From positions 124,001 to 188,000 of the forward strand of contig CALCII010000015.1 of assembly GCA_937907395.1 (NCBI GenBank): a stretch of 64,000 nt of DNA, read 5' to 3'. Position 1 is the first letter of the stretch; every line of letters starts with the position of its first letter. The position numbers and the translations under genes were made by a program. The DNA comes from an uncultured Chitinophagaceae bacterium (GTDB lineage Bacteria; Bacteroidota; Bacteroidia; Chitinophagales; Chitinophagaceae). The notes under the pieces are model-generated. The model ran no database searches and was not told the origin of the DNA. It saw only the letters and a program-made list of their open reading frames with translations. Shown here piece after piece: positions 27,269 to 36,660 of the stretch.

Positions 27269-27300
27269 GCAATTCTTTACTACTTATTTCAGAGAGCGAT

Positions 27301-28629
27301 TTGAAGATATTACACTCATACCGGACAGTTTTAAGAGAAGGCATCAGGGAAGCGTATGTTTGGGTGGAAAACGGAACAATTTCCAACATCAGTTCAGAAG
27401 TTCCTGCATCATTCTCCGGCACGATAGAAGAACTGGGGAATCTTGTTTTAATGCCGGGCGTGATTGATCCGCATGTTCATATTAACGAACCGGGCCGTAC
27501 CGATTGGGAAGGTTTCAATACAGCCACCAAAGCTGCTGTTGCTGGTGGTATCACCACATTGGTGGATATGCCACTCAACTCAGCACCCGTTACTACAACC
27601 GTTGAAGCATTTGAGCAAAAACTGGCTGCCACCGATCAACAACTGCACACGCATGTTGGCTTCTGGGGTGGAGTGATCCCAGGTAATGATAGCGAACTGG
27701 AAAGATTAATTGCCAAAGGTGTACTTGGATTTAAAGCATTTCTCACTCACTCTGGTATTGATGATTTTCCGAATGCAACAGAAGCCGATTTGCAAAAGGC
27801 CATGCCCATTCTGGCAAAACACAATCTTCCGCTGTTGGTGCATTGTGAACTGACAGATGATAAAACACATGCAACCGGTGATCCGCTTTCATACCAGAAT
27901 TATTTAGCATCCCGCCCACGTTACTGGGAAAATGATGCCATTGCTTTGATGATCCGTTTGTGCGAACAACACAATTGTCGTGTTCATGTAGTGCATTTAT
28001 CATCATCCGATGCAATCCGGTTGCTTGCAGATGCAAGAGCCAAAGGTTTACCTATTACTGTAGAAACAGGACAGCATTATCTATATTTTCATGCAGAAGG
28101 GATTCCCGATGCACGAACCGAATACAAATGTGCTCCTCCCATCCGTGAAAAGGAAAACAACGATCAACTCTGGAATGCATTAAAAAACAGAGTCATTGAT
28201 TTTGTGGCAACAGATCACTCTCCTGCTACTCCTGCTTTAAAGGAACTCGAATCGGGCAATTTCATGAAGGCATGGGGCGGTATCGCATCATTGCAACTGG
28301 CGCTACCCGTTCTTTGGACAGCTGCCAGTGAAAGGGGCTATCAACTGACGGATCTTGTAAAATGGCTATGTTCCAACCCTGCCCGTCTCATTGGTAAAAG
28401 TGCAACAAAAGGAACAATTGCCATTGGCATGGATGCCGATTTTACAGTCTTAGATCCTGAACAAACTTTCACCGTTGATGCAACAAAGCTTCAACACAAA
28501 CATAAAGTGTCACCCTATCATGGTGAAACATTGAAAGGTGTGATCCGGCAGACCTGGTTGATGGGAGAAAAAGTGTATGCCGACAATGAATTTCTTCAAC
28601 TGAACAAAGGGACTATTTTATTACGATAA
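27301..28629 (+). CDS. allB: Allantoinase
   Basis: About 442 residues from a TTG at 27301. A longer frame from a TTG at 27256 exists, but the shorter one begins like other allantoinases (hydrophobic strand, then REGIREAYVWVENGTI) and leaves room for a promoter; no in-frame ATG is near. Metal ligands are DPHVHINEPG, the carboxylated Lys in GFKAFLTHSG, LLVHCEL, VHVVHLSS and ATDHSPA. It opens allantoin to allantoate. It is divergent from puuD and is followed 2 bp later by allC. Confidence 0.92.
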   Translation: MKILHSYRTVLREGIREAYVWVENGTISNISSEVPASFSGTIEELGNLVLMPGVIDPHVHINEPGRTDWEGFNTATKAAVAGGITTLVDMPLNSAPVTTTVEAFEQKLAATDQQLHTHVGFWGGVIPGNDSELERLIAKGVLGFKAFLTHSGIDDFPNATEADLQKAMPILAKHNLPLLVHCELTDDKTHATGDPLSYQNYLASRPRYWENDAIALMIRLCEQHNCRVHVVHLSSSDAIRLLADARAKGLPITVETGQHYLYFHAEGIPDARTEYKCAPPIREKENNDQLWNALKNRVIDFVATDHSPATPALKELESGNFMKAWGGIASLQLALPVLWTAASERGYQLTDLVKWLCSNPARLIGKSATKGTIAIGMDADFTVLDPEQTFTVDATKLQHKHKVSPYHGETLKGVIRQTWLMGEKVYADNEFLQLNKGTILLR

Positions 28630-28631
28630 GT

Positions 28632-29888
28632 ATGAGTGCGAATGAACAAAACAGAGCTGTCAGCATAGTACAGCGGATCGAACAATTGGCATCCATCACA
28701 GAAGAATCCGGATGTGTTACACGTACGTACGGAACACCTGCGTTTGTGAAGGGGGCTCAGTTGGTGTATGAATGGATGAAAGCTGCCGGACTGGAAACAA
28801 GAATTGATGCTATTGGAAATGTGCGTGGCAGATGGAATTCTGGTAAAGCCAATGCCAAAACACTTGTACTTGCTTCGCACATCGATACAGTTGTAAATGC
28901 AGGGAAATATGATGGTCCGCTTGGCGTGATCATGGCGATTGATCTGATTGAGCAACTAAAATCAAAGAAGGTGGATCTTCCCTTTCATATTGAAATCATT
29001 GCATTCTCCGATGAAGAAGGTGTGCGTTTTCATACCACATTCCTGGGAAGCCAGGTGGTAACCGGCGCCTTCAATAAAGATTGGTTGCAGAAAAAAGATG
29101 CCAATGGAATTTCACTCGAAGAAGCCATGAAGGTCTTTGGCGGCAGTCCCAATCAATTGTCAAAAGATGCAATTCCTGCCAATGAATGGCTGGGATACTT
29201 TGAAATGCATATTGAACAGGGACCGGTGCTATATAATCAACAGATCCCTGTGGCGGTGGTAACTTCCATTGCCGGGCAAAAAAGAATAACGGTCACGCTC
29301 AGGGGCTTTGCCGGTCATGCCGGAACCGTACCCATTGATATGAGAAGTGACGCCCTCTGTGCCGCTGCTGATTGCATACTTGCAATTGAATCGTTTGCAA
29401 CCGGACAAAAACATCGTTTGGTTGCCACAGTAGGTACCATTCAGATTCCACATGGCGCCAGCAATGTAATTCCCGGTGAAGTCCGTTTTACAATTGACAT
29501 CCGTAGTTCCGATAATCAGTACCTGGCAGAAGCTACAGCCTCCGTAAAAACAATCTGTGAAGAACTGGTGATGAAACGCATGGTGAGCATGGATTGGCAA
29601 CTGGTACAGGAAACGGCTCCTGTTGCTGCGGATCCGCATTTGACGGAAACATTACGAAAAGCAATTACAGATTCTCAGTTTCCGGTCGTGGAACTGGTGA
29701 GCGGTGCCGGTCATGATGCGGTACCGGTTTCACAAGTGGCCCCTGTGTCCATGATGTTCATCCGTTGTTACAAAGGCATCAGTCATCACCCGCAGGAACA
29801 TGCAGAAGTGGGTGATATTGCATCGGCAATTGTTGTTGCCGATCAGTTTCTGGAAGGATTGATTCAGTATTATTCATCATTATCTTAA
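28632..29888 (+). CDS. allC: Allantoate amidohydrolase (M20-type)
   Basis: 418 residues of the M20 metallopeptidase/amidase family. Metal-site motifs are LASHIDTVVNAGKYDG and IAFSDEEGVRF, and the dimer-domain motif GFAGHAGTVPIDMR is present. The C-terminal metal histidine is in HHPQEHAEV. The family covers allantoate amidohydrolase, ureidoglycolate amidohydrolase and beta-ureidopropionase. Position between allantoinase and ureidoglycine aminohydrolase argues for allantoate to ureidoglycine plus NH3 and CO2. A second activity on ureidoglycolate is conceivable because no other enzyme for that step is recognised. Confidence 0.9.
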   Translation: MSANEQNRAVSIVQRIEQLASITEESGCVTRTYGTPAFVKGAQLVYEWMKAAGLETRIDAIGNVRGRWNSGKANAKTLVLASHIDTVVNAGKYDGPLGVIMAIDLIEQLKSKKVDLPFHIEIIAFSDEEGVRFHTTFLGSQVVTGAFNKDWLQKKDANGISLEEAMKVFGGSPNQLSKDAIPANEWLGYFEMHIEQGPVLYNQQIPVAVVTSIAGQKRITVTLRGFAGHAGTVPIDMRSDALCAAADCILAIESFATGQKHRLVATVGTIQIPHGASNVIPGEVRFTIDIRSSDNQYLAEATASVKTICEELVMKRMVSMDWQLVQETAPVAADPHLTETLRKAITDSQFPVVELVSGAGHDAVPVSQVAPVSMMFIRCYKGISHHPQEHAEVGDIASAIVVADQFLEGLIQYYSSLS

Positions 29889-29897
29889 AACATACAT

Positions 29898-30644
29898 ATG
29901 GAAATTTCAGCGCTTACAAGAAGTGTCGTTAAAAGAAATCATGCAGTCATCGCCCCCGATGGTTATATCAACAGCCGGGTTCCGGGTTGGGATAACTGTA
30001 CTGTGAACGTGATCATCAATGAACAAATGGGGGCACGTCTGTGTCAGACCATCATAACGGCGGCGGATAACTGCACCCTCGAAGGCCATACCAATGAATC
30101 ACAGATCTTCTTTTACATCATTGATGGATCTGCTGCAGCCACGGTTGGCGGTACAAAGAAGAGCTTAACCAAAGGACAGTTTGTGTATGTTCCTGTAGCC
30201 CAGTCGTACAAATTTGAAGCAATCGCTACCGGAACACAGATACTTACTTTTCATAAAGTATACGAACCGTTAGCCGGACAAGACACACCGCCTGTTTTAT
30301 TTGGAGATGCAAAAGATGTTCCCGGTCCGGAATACCTGGGTGATCCCGCTCTCCGCTTGCAGGTATTGTTACCCGATGATCTCCGTTTCGATATGGCTGT
30401 GAATATTTTCACTTACGATAGTGGTGGTCACTTACCCATGGTGGAAACACATATCATGGAACACGGGCTTCTCTACTTACAGGGACAGGGAGTTTACATG
30501 CTGGATCACGAATGGTATCCCATTAAGAAAGGAGATTCCATCTGGATGGCGCCTTATTGCCAGCAGTGGTTTACTGCCATGGGCAAAGAACCGGCTGTAT
30601 ACATCTATTACAAGAATGTAAACCGCTTCCCTACTGTCGTTTAA
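29898..30644 (+). CDS. allE: (S)-ureidoglycine aminohydrolase, bicupin
   Basis: 248 residues with two cupin domains. The second holds the metal site (MVETHIMEHGLLYLQG with Glu and two His, later Gln in YCQQWF), matching the Mn-binding site of ureidoglycine aminohydrolase. It releases ammonia from (S)-ureidoglycine to give (S)-ureidoglycolate, which follows directly from the AllC product. It lies 9 bp after allC and 10 bp before uraD. Confidence 0.9.
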   Translation: MEISALTRSVVKRNHAVIAPDGYINSRVPGWDNCTVNVIINEQMGARLCQTIITAADNCTLEGHTNESQIFFYIIDGSAAATVGGTKKSLTKGQFVYVPVAQSYKFEAIATGTQILTFHKVYEPLAGQDTPPVLFGDAKDVPGPEYLGDPALRLQVLLPDDLRFDMAVNIFTYDSGGHLPMVETHIMEHGLLYLQGQGVYMLDHEWYPIKKGDSIWMAPYCQQWFTAMGKEPAVYIYYKNVNRFPTVV

Positions 30645-30654
30645 TCCAGCAACT

Positions 30655-31158
30655 ATGACGTTACGAGAATTGAATCATCTTCCGGAAGAACAGTTGAAAG
30701 AATCACTCACCCATTGCTGTGGTTCTTCTGCATGGGTGCAGGCGATGTTGCAACACAAACCTTTTGCATCAAAAGAAACCTTACTGCATTTGGCGGAAGA
30801 GCTGTGGCAGCAAACCACCCCGGATGACTGGCTGGAAGCTTTTCTGCATCATCCCAAAATCGGCGATATTGAATCCTTGCAGAAAAAATTTGCATCCACA
30901 GCAAAATGGGCAGCAGGTGAACAGGGCGCTGTGAAAGAAGCATCCCGTTCAGTGATTGAAGCATTGGCCAATGGCAATGATTTGTATGAACAGAAATTTG
31001 GCTTTATATTTATTGTTTGCGCCACCGGCAAATCGGCTGAGGAAATGCTGGCGCTGCTGCAGGCCCGTCTTCCCAACAATACAGAGGAAGAACTGAAGAT
31101 TGCAATGCTGGAACAACAGAAAATCACGCAACTAAGATTAAACAAATTATTGGCATGA
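30655..31158 (+). CDS. uraD: OHCU decarboxylase
   Basis: 167 residues, all-helical family. The active-site motifs are HHPKIGD (catalytic His) and FGFIFIVCATGKSAEEML, as in 2-oxo-4-hydroxy-4-carboxy-5-ureidoimidazoline decarboxylases. It makes (S)-allantoin. Its stop overlaps the uraH start by 4 bp (ATGA), consistent with coupled translation of the two enzymes that finish urate ring opening. Confidence 0.93.
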   Translation: MTLRELNHLPEEQLKESLTHCCGSSAWVQAMLQHKPFASKETLLHLAEELWQQTTPDDWLEAFLHHPKIGDIESLQKKFASTAKWAAGEQGAVKEASRSVIEALANGNDLYEQKFGFIFIVCATGKSAEEMLALLQARLPNNTEEELKIAMLEQQKITQLRLNKLLA

Positions 31159-31493
31159 GTCAGCTCACAACACATATATTAGACACCACCAAAGGAAGAC
31201 CCGCAACAGATGTGGCCGTTACACTTTTTCATCAGAAAAATGATACATGGGAATTGGTTACCAAAGGTGTAACCAATAACGACGGACGAATCCCGGGCTT
31301 ACTGCCTGCTGATCATCTACTGGAACACGGCACTTACAAACTGCTGTTTGAAACGGCCCCTTATTTCCAGGCACAGGGAATCTCCTCCTTTTACCCTTTC
31401 GTGGAAATTGTGTTCAGCATTCAATCGGCAGAACATTATCATGTACCCCTTTTATTAAACCCTTACGGATACAGTACTTACAGAGGATCCTAA
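31155..31493 (+). CDS. uraH: 5-hydroxyisourate hydrolase
   Basis: 112 residues, transthyretin-like fold. The N-terminal signature THILDTTKGRPA and the diagnostic C-terminal tetrapeptide YRGS are both present. It hydrolyses the PuuD product 5-hydroxyisourate to OHCU, which UraD then decarboxylates. No signal peptide is seen, so it acts in the cytoplasm. Confidence 0.95.
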   Translation: MSQLTTHILDTTKGRPATDVAVTLFHQKNDTWELVTKGVTNNDGRIPGLLPADHLLEHGTYKLLFETAPYFQAQGISSFYPFVEIVFSIQSAEHYHVPLLLNPYGYSTYRGS

Positions 31494-31508
31494 TTTAATA
31501 TTCAGTTT

Positions 31509-32945
31509 ATGAAATTTTCAATCCCAGATTCAGACAAAACGCAATTGCTTGACACATTAAAAACGGCCAACCTCCGTTTTCAGAAAGTATATCCCGGCGA
31601 CAAACCCGATCGTCAGCCGGTACATACGGTTTACGGCGGTGCCAATCTCTTTAAATCGGACACCACTGAAAAAATGGGTGCCATTGCTTTAAAAAATTTA
31701 AAAACCTATGCTCCCAATTTTGTGGTGCTGGCAAATGCATTACGTTTTCCGGGGCATGAGTATCTTCCTTCACTTGAGAAGGAAATTGAAGTGCTGGAGA
31801 AAAAGATGGAACATCTTTCTGCAGAGGAACGCAAAACAGATCCGGCCTGGTTGCCTTATACGATCTATAAAAAAATCATTCACAAACTGGAGACAGAAGC
31901 AGTAGAGGATTTCCGGATTGATTTTGAAGATGGTTTCGGGAACCGCCCCAACGATGAAGAAGATGCTACTGCCGTGAATGCAGCCAAAGAACTGGCTATT
32001 GGTATGAAAAATAAAACCATCTCTCCTTTCATTGGTATCCGCATCAAACCGTTTACCGAAGATCTCAAAGGAAGAGGTGTTCGCACATTGGATATATTCT
32101 TAACTACCTTACTTGAAGAAACAGGTGGTAAGCTTCCGGAAAACTTTGTGGTGATGTTACCCAAAGTAACGATACCTGAACAGGTGGTTACATTGGTTCG
32201 TTTGTTTGAAATCATAGAGAAACAGAACAACCTGGCTCCCGGCACTTTAAAAATGGAAACCATGGTGGAGGCCACTCAGATTATCATGGATGAAGAAGGA
32301 AGAAATCCATTGATGCGTATCATCCGTGCCAGTGAAGGACGTTGCATTGCAGCACACTTTGGCACATATGATTACACAGCTTCCTGTGGCATTACGGCCA
32401 AGTATCAAACAATGGCACACTCAGTATGCGACTTTGCACATCATATGACGAAAGTGGCATTGGGACATACCGGTATTTTCCTGAGCGATGGTGCAACGAA
32501 TGTAATGCCTATTGGTCCGCACAGAGGCGAGAATCTCACCTTCGAACAAATGAATGAAAACCGGGAAGCCGTTCACAATGCATGGAGAACCGGTTACGGA
32601 CATACAATGCATTCACTCATCAACGGCTTGTACCAGGGATGGGATCTCAACCCGGCACAATTGCCCATGCGTTATGCTGCTACTTATCATTTCTTCCTCA
32701 GCAGTTATGAAGATGCCGTGTTCCGTTTGAAAACATTCGTGGAACGTGCAGCGATATCCACTCTTACAGGAGATATTTTTGATGATGCGGCAACCGGACA
32801 AGGATTGCTCAACTTCTTCTTAAAAGCCATGAACTGTGGTGCTATCACAGAAGAAGAAGCATTAGCAACCGGACTCACCATTGAAGAAATCAGAAGCCGT
32901 TCCTTCTTCAAAATCCTGGAAGGAAGAAGAAATAAACGCAGCTGA
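31509..32945 (+). CDS. DUF6986-type aldolase/citrate lyase-like protein, function unknown
   Basis: 478 residues resembling the CitE/HpcH-type TIM barrel. The visible positions are DFEDG (138-142), IRIKP (177-181), LPKV (217-220), Glu250 in KMETMVEA and Asp288 in FGTYDYTAS, where this superfamily binds Mg and its 2-oxo acid. I place it in the group named DUF6986, which as I recall often sits with allantoin genes. It lies between uraH (16 bp) and xdhA (25 bp). Candidate roles are condensation of glyoxylate with acetyl-CoA (malate synthase-like) or cleavage of ureidoglycolate. Neither is shown by the sequence. Confidence 0.7.
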   Translation: MKFSIPDSDKTQLLDTLKTANLRFQKVYPGDKPDRQPVHTVYGGANLFKSDTTEKMGAIALKNLKTYAPNFVVLANALRFPGHEYLPSLEKEIEVLEKKMEHLSAEERKTDPAWLPYTIYKKIIHKLETEAVEDFRIDFEDGFGNRPNDEEDATAVNAAKELAIGMKNKTISPFIGIRIKPFTEDLKGRGVRTLDIFLTTLLEETGGKLPENFVVMLPKVTIPEQVVTLVRLFEIIEKQNNLAPGTLKMETMVEATQIIMDEEGRNPLMRIIRASEGRCIAAHFGTYDYTASCGITAKYQTMAHSVCDFAHHMTKVALGHTGIFLSDGATNVMPIGPHRGENLTFEQMNENREAVHNAWRTGYGHTMHSLINGLYQGWDLNPAQLPMRYAATYHFFLSSYEDAVFRLKTFVERAAISTLTGDIFDDAATGQGLLNFFLKAMNCGAITEEEALATGLTIEEIRSRSFFKILEGRRNKRS

Positions 32946-32970
32946 TCCATTACAACTAAAAACTTAGCCT

Positions 32971-34380
32971 TTGATTCAGTTTATTTTAAATAACAAAGAA
33001 ATTCATACGGGTTTACCCAAAGGAACCTTGTTACTCGATTTCATCCGGTACCACAAGCACATGCCGGGCACCAAGATTGGTTGCCGGGAAGGCGACTGTG
33101 GTGCCTGTACCGTATTGGTTGGTGAATGGCACCATGGTAAAATGGAATATCATACGGTTACCTCCTGCCTCATGCCCATTGGTAATGCACATGGTAAACA
33201 CATCGTAACAGTTGAAGGCATTAATATCGATGGGTTAAACTATGTACAACAGGCCTTCACCGATGAAGGTGCTTCACAATGCGGTTTCTGTACGCCGGGC
33301 TTTATGATGTCGCTGGCGGGTTTCACGTTACAACAACAAGCGCCCACTCTGGAAAAAGGGATTGATGCGGTTAACGGAAATATCTGCCGTTGTACCGGTT
33401 ATAAATCCATTGAACGGGCTATTGGAAAAGTGGTACACAAACTCGAAGAACGAAAAGAGACAGATGTGGTGGATTTTGCAGTGAACAATCAGTTCCTGCC
33501 CGCATACTTTAAGGATATTCCTGAAAGAATGAAAGCGCTTACAGAGAACATTCTGAAGCATACACGCCATAGTAACAGCACAGCAAAGTTTTTAGGCGGC
33601 GGTACGGATTTATATGTGCAGCAACATGACACCATGGTGGATGCCGATATTCACTTCCTTGCCGATCATACCGAACTCAACCAGATTACACAGAGCGAAT
33701 CAGTTTGTATGATGGGGGGAGCAGTTACTGCAGCTGATGTGGCGAATTCGGAAGTATTTCAGAAAGCAATTCCATCACTTCCTGCGATTATCAAATTAGT
33801 TTCGTCTACACAGATCCGTAATATGGCTACCATTGCCGGAAACTTTGTGAATGCATCTCCTATTGGAGACTTCAGTATTCTGTTTCTTGCACTGGACGCT
33901 CATTTGATACTGAGTGATGATCAACAACAACGGGAAGTACCCCTGCGGAAGTTTTACAAAGGATACAAATCCATGGATAAAACGGCCGATGAGTTTGTTG
34001 AGAAGATTTTCTTCCCGCTGCCCGATGCTAATACGTATGTCAACTTTGAAAAAGTTTGTAAACGTACACACCTTGATATTGCCAGTGTGAACTCTGCCAT
34101 TCTTTTAAAAATTGAAAACAATATCATTACCGATGCCGGACTCGCTGCAGGTGGTGTGGGCCCCATTCCCTTATTTCTTCCCAAAACAAGTGAGTTCCTC
34201 AAAGGAAAGCCGGTGAATGATGCTACGGTGGCAGAAGCCTGTACCATTGCTCAAACTGAAGTATCACCCATCAGCGATGTTCGAGGTTCAATTGCCTATA
34301 AACGATTATTGGTGGAACAGTTGATCAAAGCTCATTTTGTTAAATTGTTTCCACAGTTGATTCAACTTTCTAAATCCTGA
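32971..34380 (+). CDS. xdhA: Xanthine dehydrogenase small subunit (2Fe-2S and FAD domains)
   Basis: 469 residues. Two [2Fe-2S] motifs are clear: CREGDCGAC with a later Cys (TSCLMP), and CGFCTPGFMM followed by CRCTGY. An FAD domain follows (KFLGGGTDLYVQ, then STQIRNMATIAGNFVNASPIGD). Electrons from the molybdenum subunit pass through it to NAD+. The start is a TTG at 32971, which gives MIQFILNN; no in-frame ATG lies upstream. Confidence 0.94.
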   Translation: MIQFILNNKEIHTGLPKGTLLLDFIRYHKHMPGTKIGCREGDCGACTVLVGEWHHGKMEYHTVTSCLMPIGNAHGKHIVTVEGINIDGLNYVQQAFTDEGASQCGFCTPGFMMSLAGFTLQQQAPTLEKGIDAVNGNICRCTGYKSIERAIGKVVHKLEERKETDVVDFAVNNQFLPAYFKDIPERMKALTENILKHTRHSNSTAKFLGGGTDLYVQQHDTMVDADIHFLADHTELNQITQSESVCMMGGAVTAADVANSEVFQKAIPSLPAIIKLVSSTQIRNMATIAGNFVNASPIGDFSILFLALDAHLILSDDQQQREVPLRKFYKGYKSMDKTADEFVEKIFFPLPDANTYVNFEKVCKRTHLDIASVNSAILLKIENNIITDAGLAAGGVGPIPLFLPKTSEFLKGKPVNDATVAEACTIAQTEVSPISDVRGSIAYKRLLVEQLIKAHFVKLFPQLIQLSKS

Positions 34381-34385
34381 TCAGC

Positions 34386-36656
34386 ATGAAGAATATAGAT
34401 TCCTATACACATACACGTGGCGAATCAGTTTATCTTGATGACATTCCATTGCTGGCGGGTACTTTGTTTGCCTGTTGCTTTGATTCGCCTGTTGCACATG
34501 GCATTATTGAAAACCTGGATCTGAGTGAAGCAGAGAAATGTGATGGTGTGGTAAAAATCCTCACTTACAAAGATGTAACCGGTGAAAACCAGATTGGCGG
34601 TATCATTCCCGATGAGCCATTGTTTGCCGATCATCATGTGCATTTCAGCGGAATGCCGATTGCACTAGTAATAGCAGAAAGTGATCACAAAGCAAGAAAA
34701 GCCGTTAAGAAAATTAAAGTTGAGATCAAGCCTTTACCTGTAATCACAGATCCACGTGATGCCTTTGCAAAAGGAGAATTAACCTTACCGCCCCGCTCCT
34801 TTGTATTAGGAGACACTGCTTCTGTATGGAAAGATTGTGAATATATTTTTGAAGGGAAAGCAGACACTAACGGTCAGGAACACCTGTATATTGAAACACA
34901 GGGGGCCTATGCTGTGCCCGCTGAAAACGGAGCATTGCGCATTTATTCATCTACGCAAGGTCCCACTGCTGTTCAACGTGCTGTAAGCCGTGTAACCGGT
35001 TTACCCATGCACCAGGTGGAGATTGATGTTACCCGACTGGGTGGTGGATTTGGTGGCAAGGAAGATCAGGCGAATACCTGGGCTTCTCTCTGTGCCTTAG
35101 CTGCTCATCATTTGAAACGTCCGGTAAAATATTCCCTGCATCGTATGGAAGATATGCGTATGACAGGAAAACGCAATCCATATTCAACGGATTTCAAAAT
35201 CGGACTCGACAAAGATTTAAAGATCGTTGCGTATGAAGCAACGTTCTATCAGAACTCCGGTGCCGCAGCCGATCTTTCTCCTGCGATTCTCGAACGTACA
35301 TTGTTCCATTGCACCAATACCTACTTTGTTCCGAATGTGAAGGCAACGGCTATCAGCTGCCGTACACATCTTCCTCCTAATACTGCCTTTCGTGGTTTTG
35401 GGGGTCCGCAGGGAATGTTCGTGATCGAAGCAGCCATTGTACATGCCGCTGAACAACTGAATGTTTCTCCCACAGTGATTCAGCAAAAAAATTTATTGAA
35501 AACAGGTGATGAATTTCCTTACGGTCAAAAAGTAGTGAGTGAAGCAGCTGAATGCTGGGATAAAGCAACCGATGTTTTTAATATTGAATCCTTACAAAAA
35601 GAAATAGATTACTACAATGAAACCCATCCTTTTTCAAAGAAAGGAATATCATTGATGCCCATCTGTTTCGGGATTTCTTTTACAAATACATTAATGAACC
35701 AGGCACGATCCCTGGTACATATCTATACCGATGGATCTGTAGCGGTGAGTACCGGTGCTATTGAAATGGGACAAGGTGTGAATACCAAAATTGCACAGGT
35801 GGCGGCACATATTTTTTCCCTACCCATCAGCAAAGTAAAACTCAACAGTACCAACACCTACCGTATCGCCAATACCTCACCATCAGCTGCCAGTGCAACA
35901 GCTGATCTGAACGGCAAGGCAACACAGATCGCCTGTGAAACTTTATTGCAACGGTTGAAAACAGTAGCTGCAGAATTGTTACAATCAAATGTCGATTCTA
36001 TAGAGCTGAAAGACGAAGTGGTGTATAACAAAGGTCAGAAAACAGATCTCAGCTGGCAACAACTGGTACTTACTACGTATAACAAACGTGTAAGCTTATC
36101 AGAGCATGCCCACTACTCCACTCCCGACATTCATTTTGACAAAACAAAAGAAAAAGGCCATCCTTTTGCATATCATGTGTTTGGTACAGCCATTACAGTG
36201 GTAACTGTGGATTGTTTGCGTGGTACTTATGATATTGATGCAGTTAAGATTGTTCATGATGCGGGCAGCAGTATGAATCCATTGATTGACCGTGGACAGA
36301 TTGAAGGTGGACTGGTACAAGGTATTGGTTGGATGACGCTGGAAGAAATTGTATTTGATAAAGAAGGTAAGCTTCGTTCGAATGCCTTGTCCACTTACAA
36401 AGTGCCGGATATCTATGCCGCTCCAAAAGAGATTAATTTAGAGTTCCTGCATACCGACAAAGACAATCTCGCCGTGTTCCGTTCCAAAGCCGTGGGTGAA
36501 CCGCCGTTGATGTATGGTATTGGCGCTTATTTTGCGATCAGGAATGCGGTAAAGAATTTCAATCCTCAAAGCAATCCTGCATTTGATGCCCCGTTTACTC
36601 CGGAAAAAGTATTACTGGCATTATATCCCGACCGGGCAGAAGCTTTGAAAAATTAA
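34386..36656 (+). CDS. xdhB: Xanthine dehydrogenase molybdenum-binding subunit
   Basis: 756 residues. Motifs of the molybdenum hydroxylase large subunit are TRLGGGFGGKEDQ, TAFRGFGGPQGMF, GAIEMGQGVNTKIAQ, and the catalytic Glu in VGEPPLMYGI. It oxidises hypoxanthine and xanthine to urate. It begins 5 bp after xdhA and is followed 4 bp later by xdhC. The guanine deaminase and PuuD genes nearby supply its substrate and use its product. Confidence 0.95.
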   Translation: MKNIDSYTHTRGESVYLDDIPLLAGTLFACCFDSPVAHGIIENLDLSEAEKCDGVVKILTYKDVTGENQIGGIIPDEPLFADHHVHFSGMPIALVIAESDHKARKAVKKIKVEIKPLPVITDPRDAFAKGELTLPPRSFVLGDTASVWKDCEYIFEGKADTNGQEHLYIETQGAYAVPAENGALRIYSSTQGPTAVQRAVSRVTGLPMHQVEIDVTRLGGGFGGKEDQANTWASLCALAAHHLKRPVKYSLHRMEDMRMTGKRNPYSTDFKIGLDKDLKIVAYEATFYQNSGAAADLSPAILERTLFHCTNTYFVPNVKATAISCRTHLPPNTAFRGFGGPQGMFVIEAAIVHAAEQLNVSPTVIQQKNLLKTGDEFPYGQKVVSEAAECWDKATDVFNIESLQKEIDYYNETHPFSKKGISLMPICFGISFTNTLMNQARSLVHIYTDGSVAVSTGAIEMGQGVNTKIAQVAAHIFSLPISKVKLNSTNTYRIANTSPSAASATADLNGKATQIACETLLQRLKTVAAELLQSNVDSIELKDEVVYNKGQKTDLSWQQLVLTTYNKRVSLSEHAHYSTPDIHFDKTKEKGHPFAYHVFGTAITVVTVDCLRGTYDIDAVKIVHDAGSSMNPLIDRGQIEGGLVQGIGWMTLEEIVFDKEGKLRSNALSTYKVPDIYAAPKEINLEFLHTDKDNLAVFRSKAVGEPPLMYGIGAYFAIRNAVKNFNPQSNPAFDAPFTPEKVLLALYPDRAEALKN

Positions 36657-36660
36657 CATC

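Noticed and set aside
28632..29888. Assignment of this M20 enzyme as the beta-ureidopropionase of the pyrimidine route
   Set aside because: A nitrilase-type enzyme already fills that step inside the pyrimidine operon, and this gene is flanked by allantoinase and ureidoglycine aminohydrolase.
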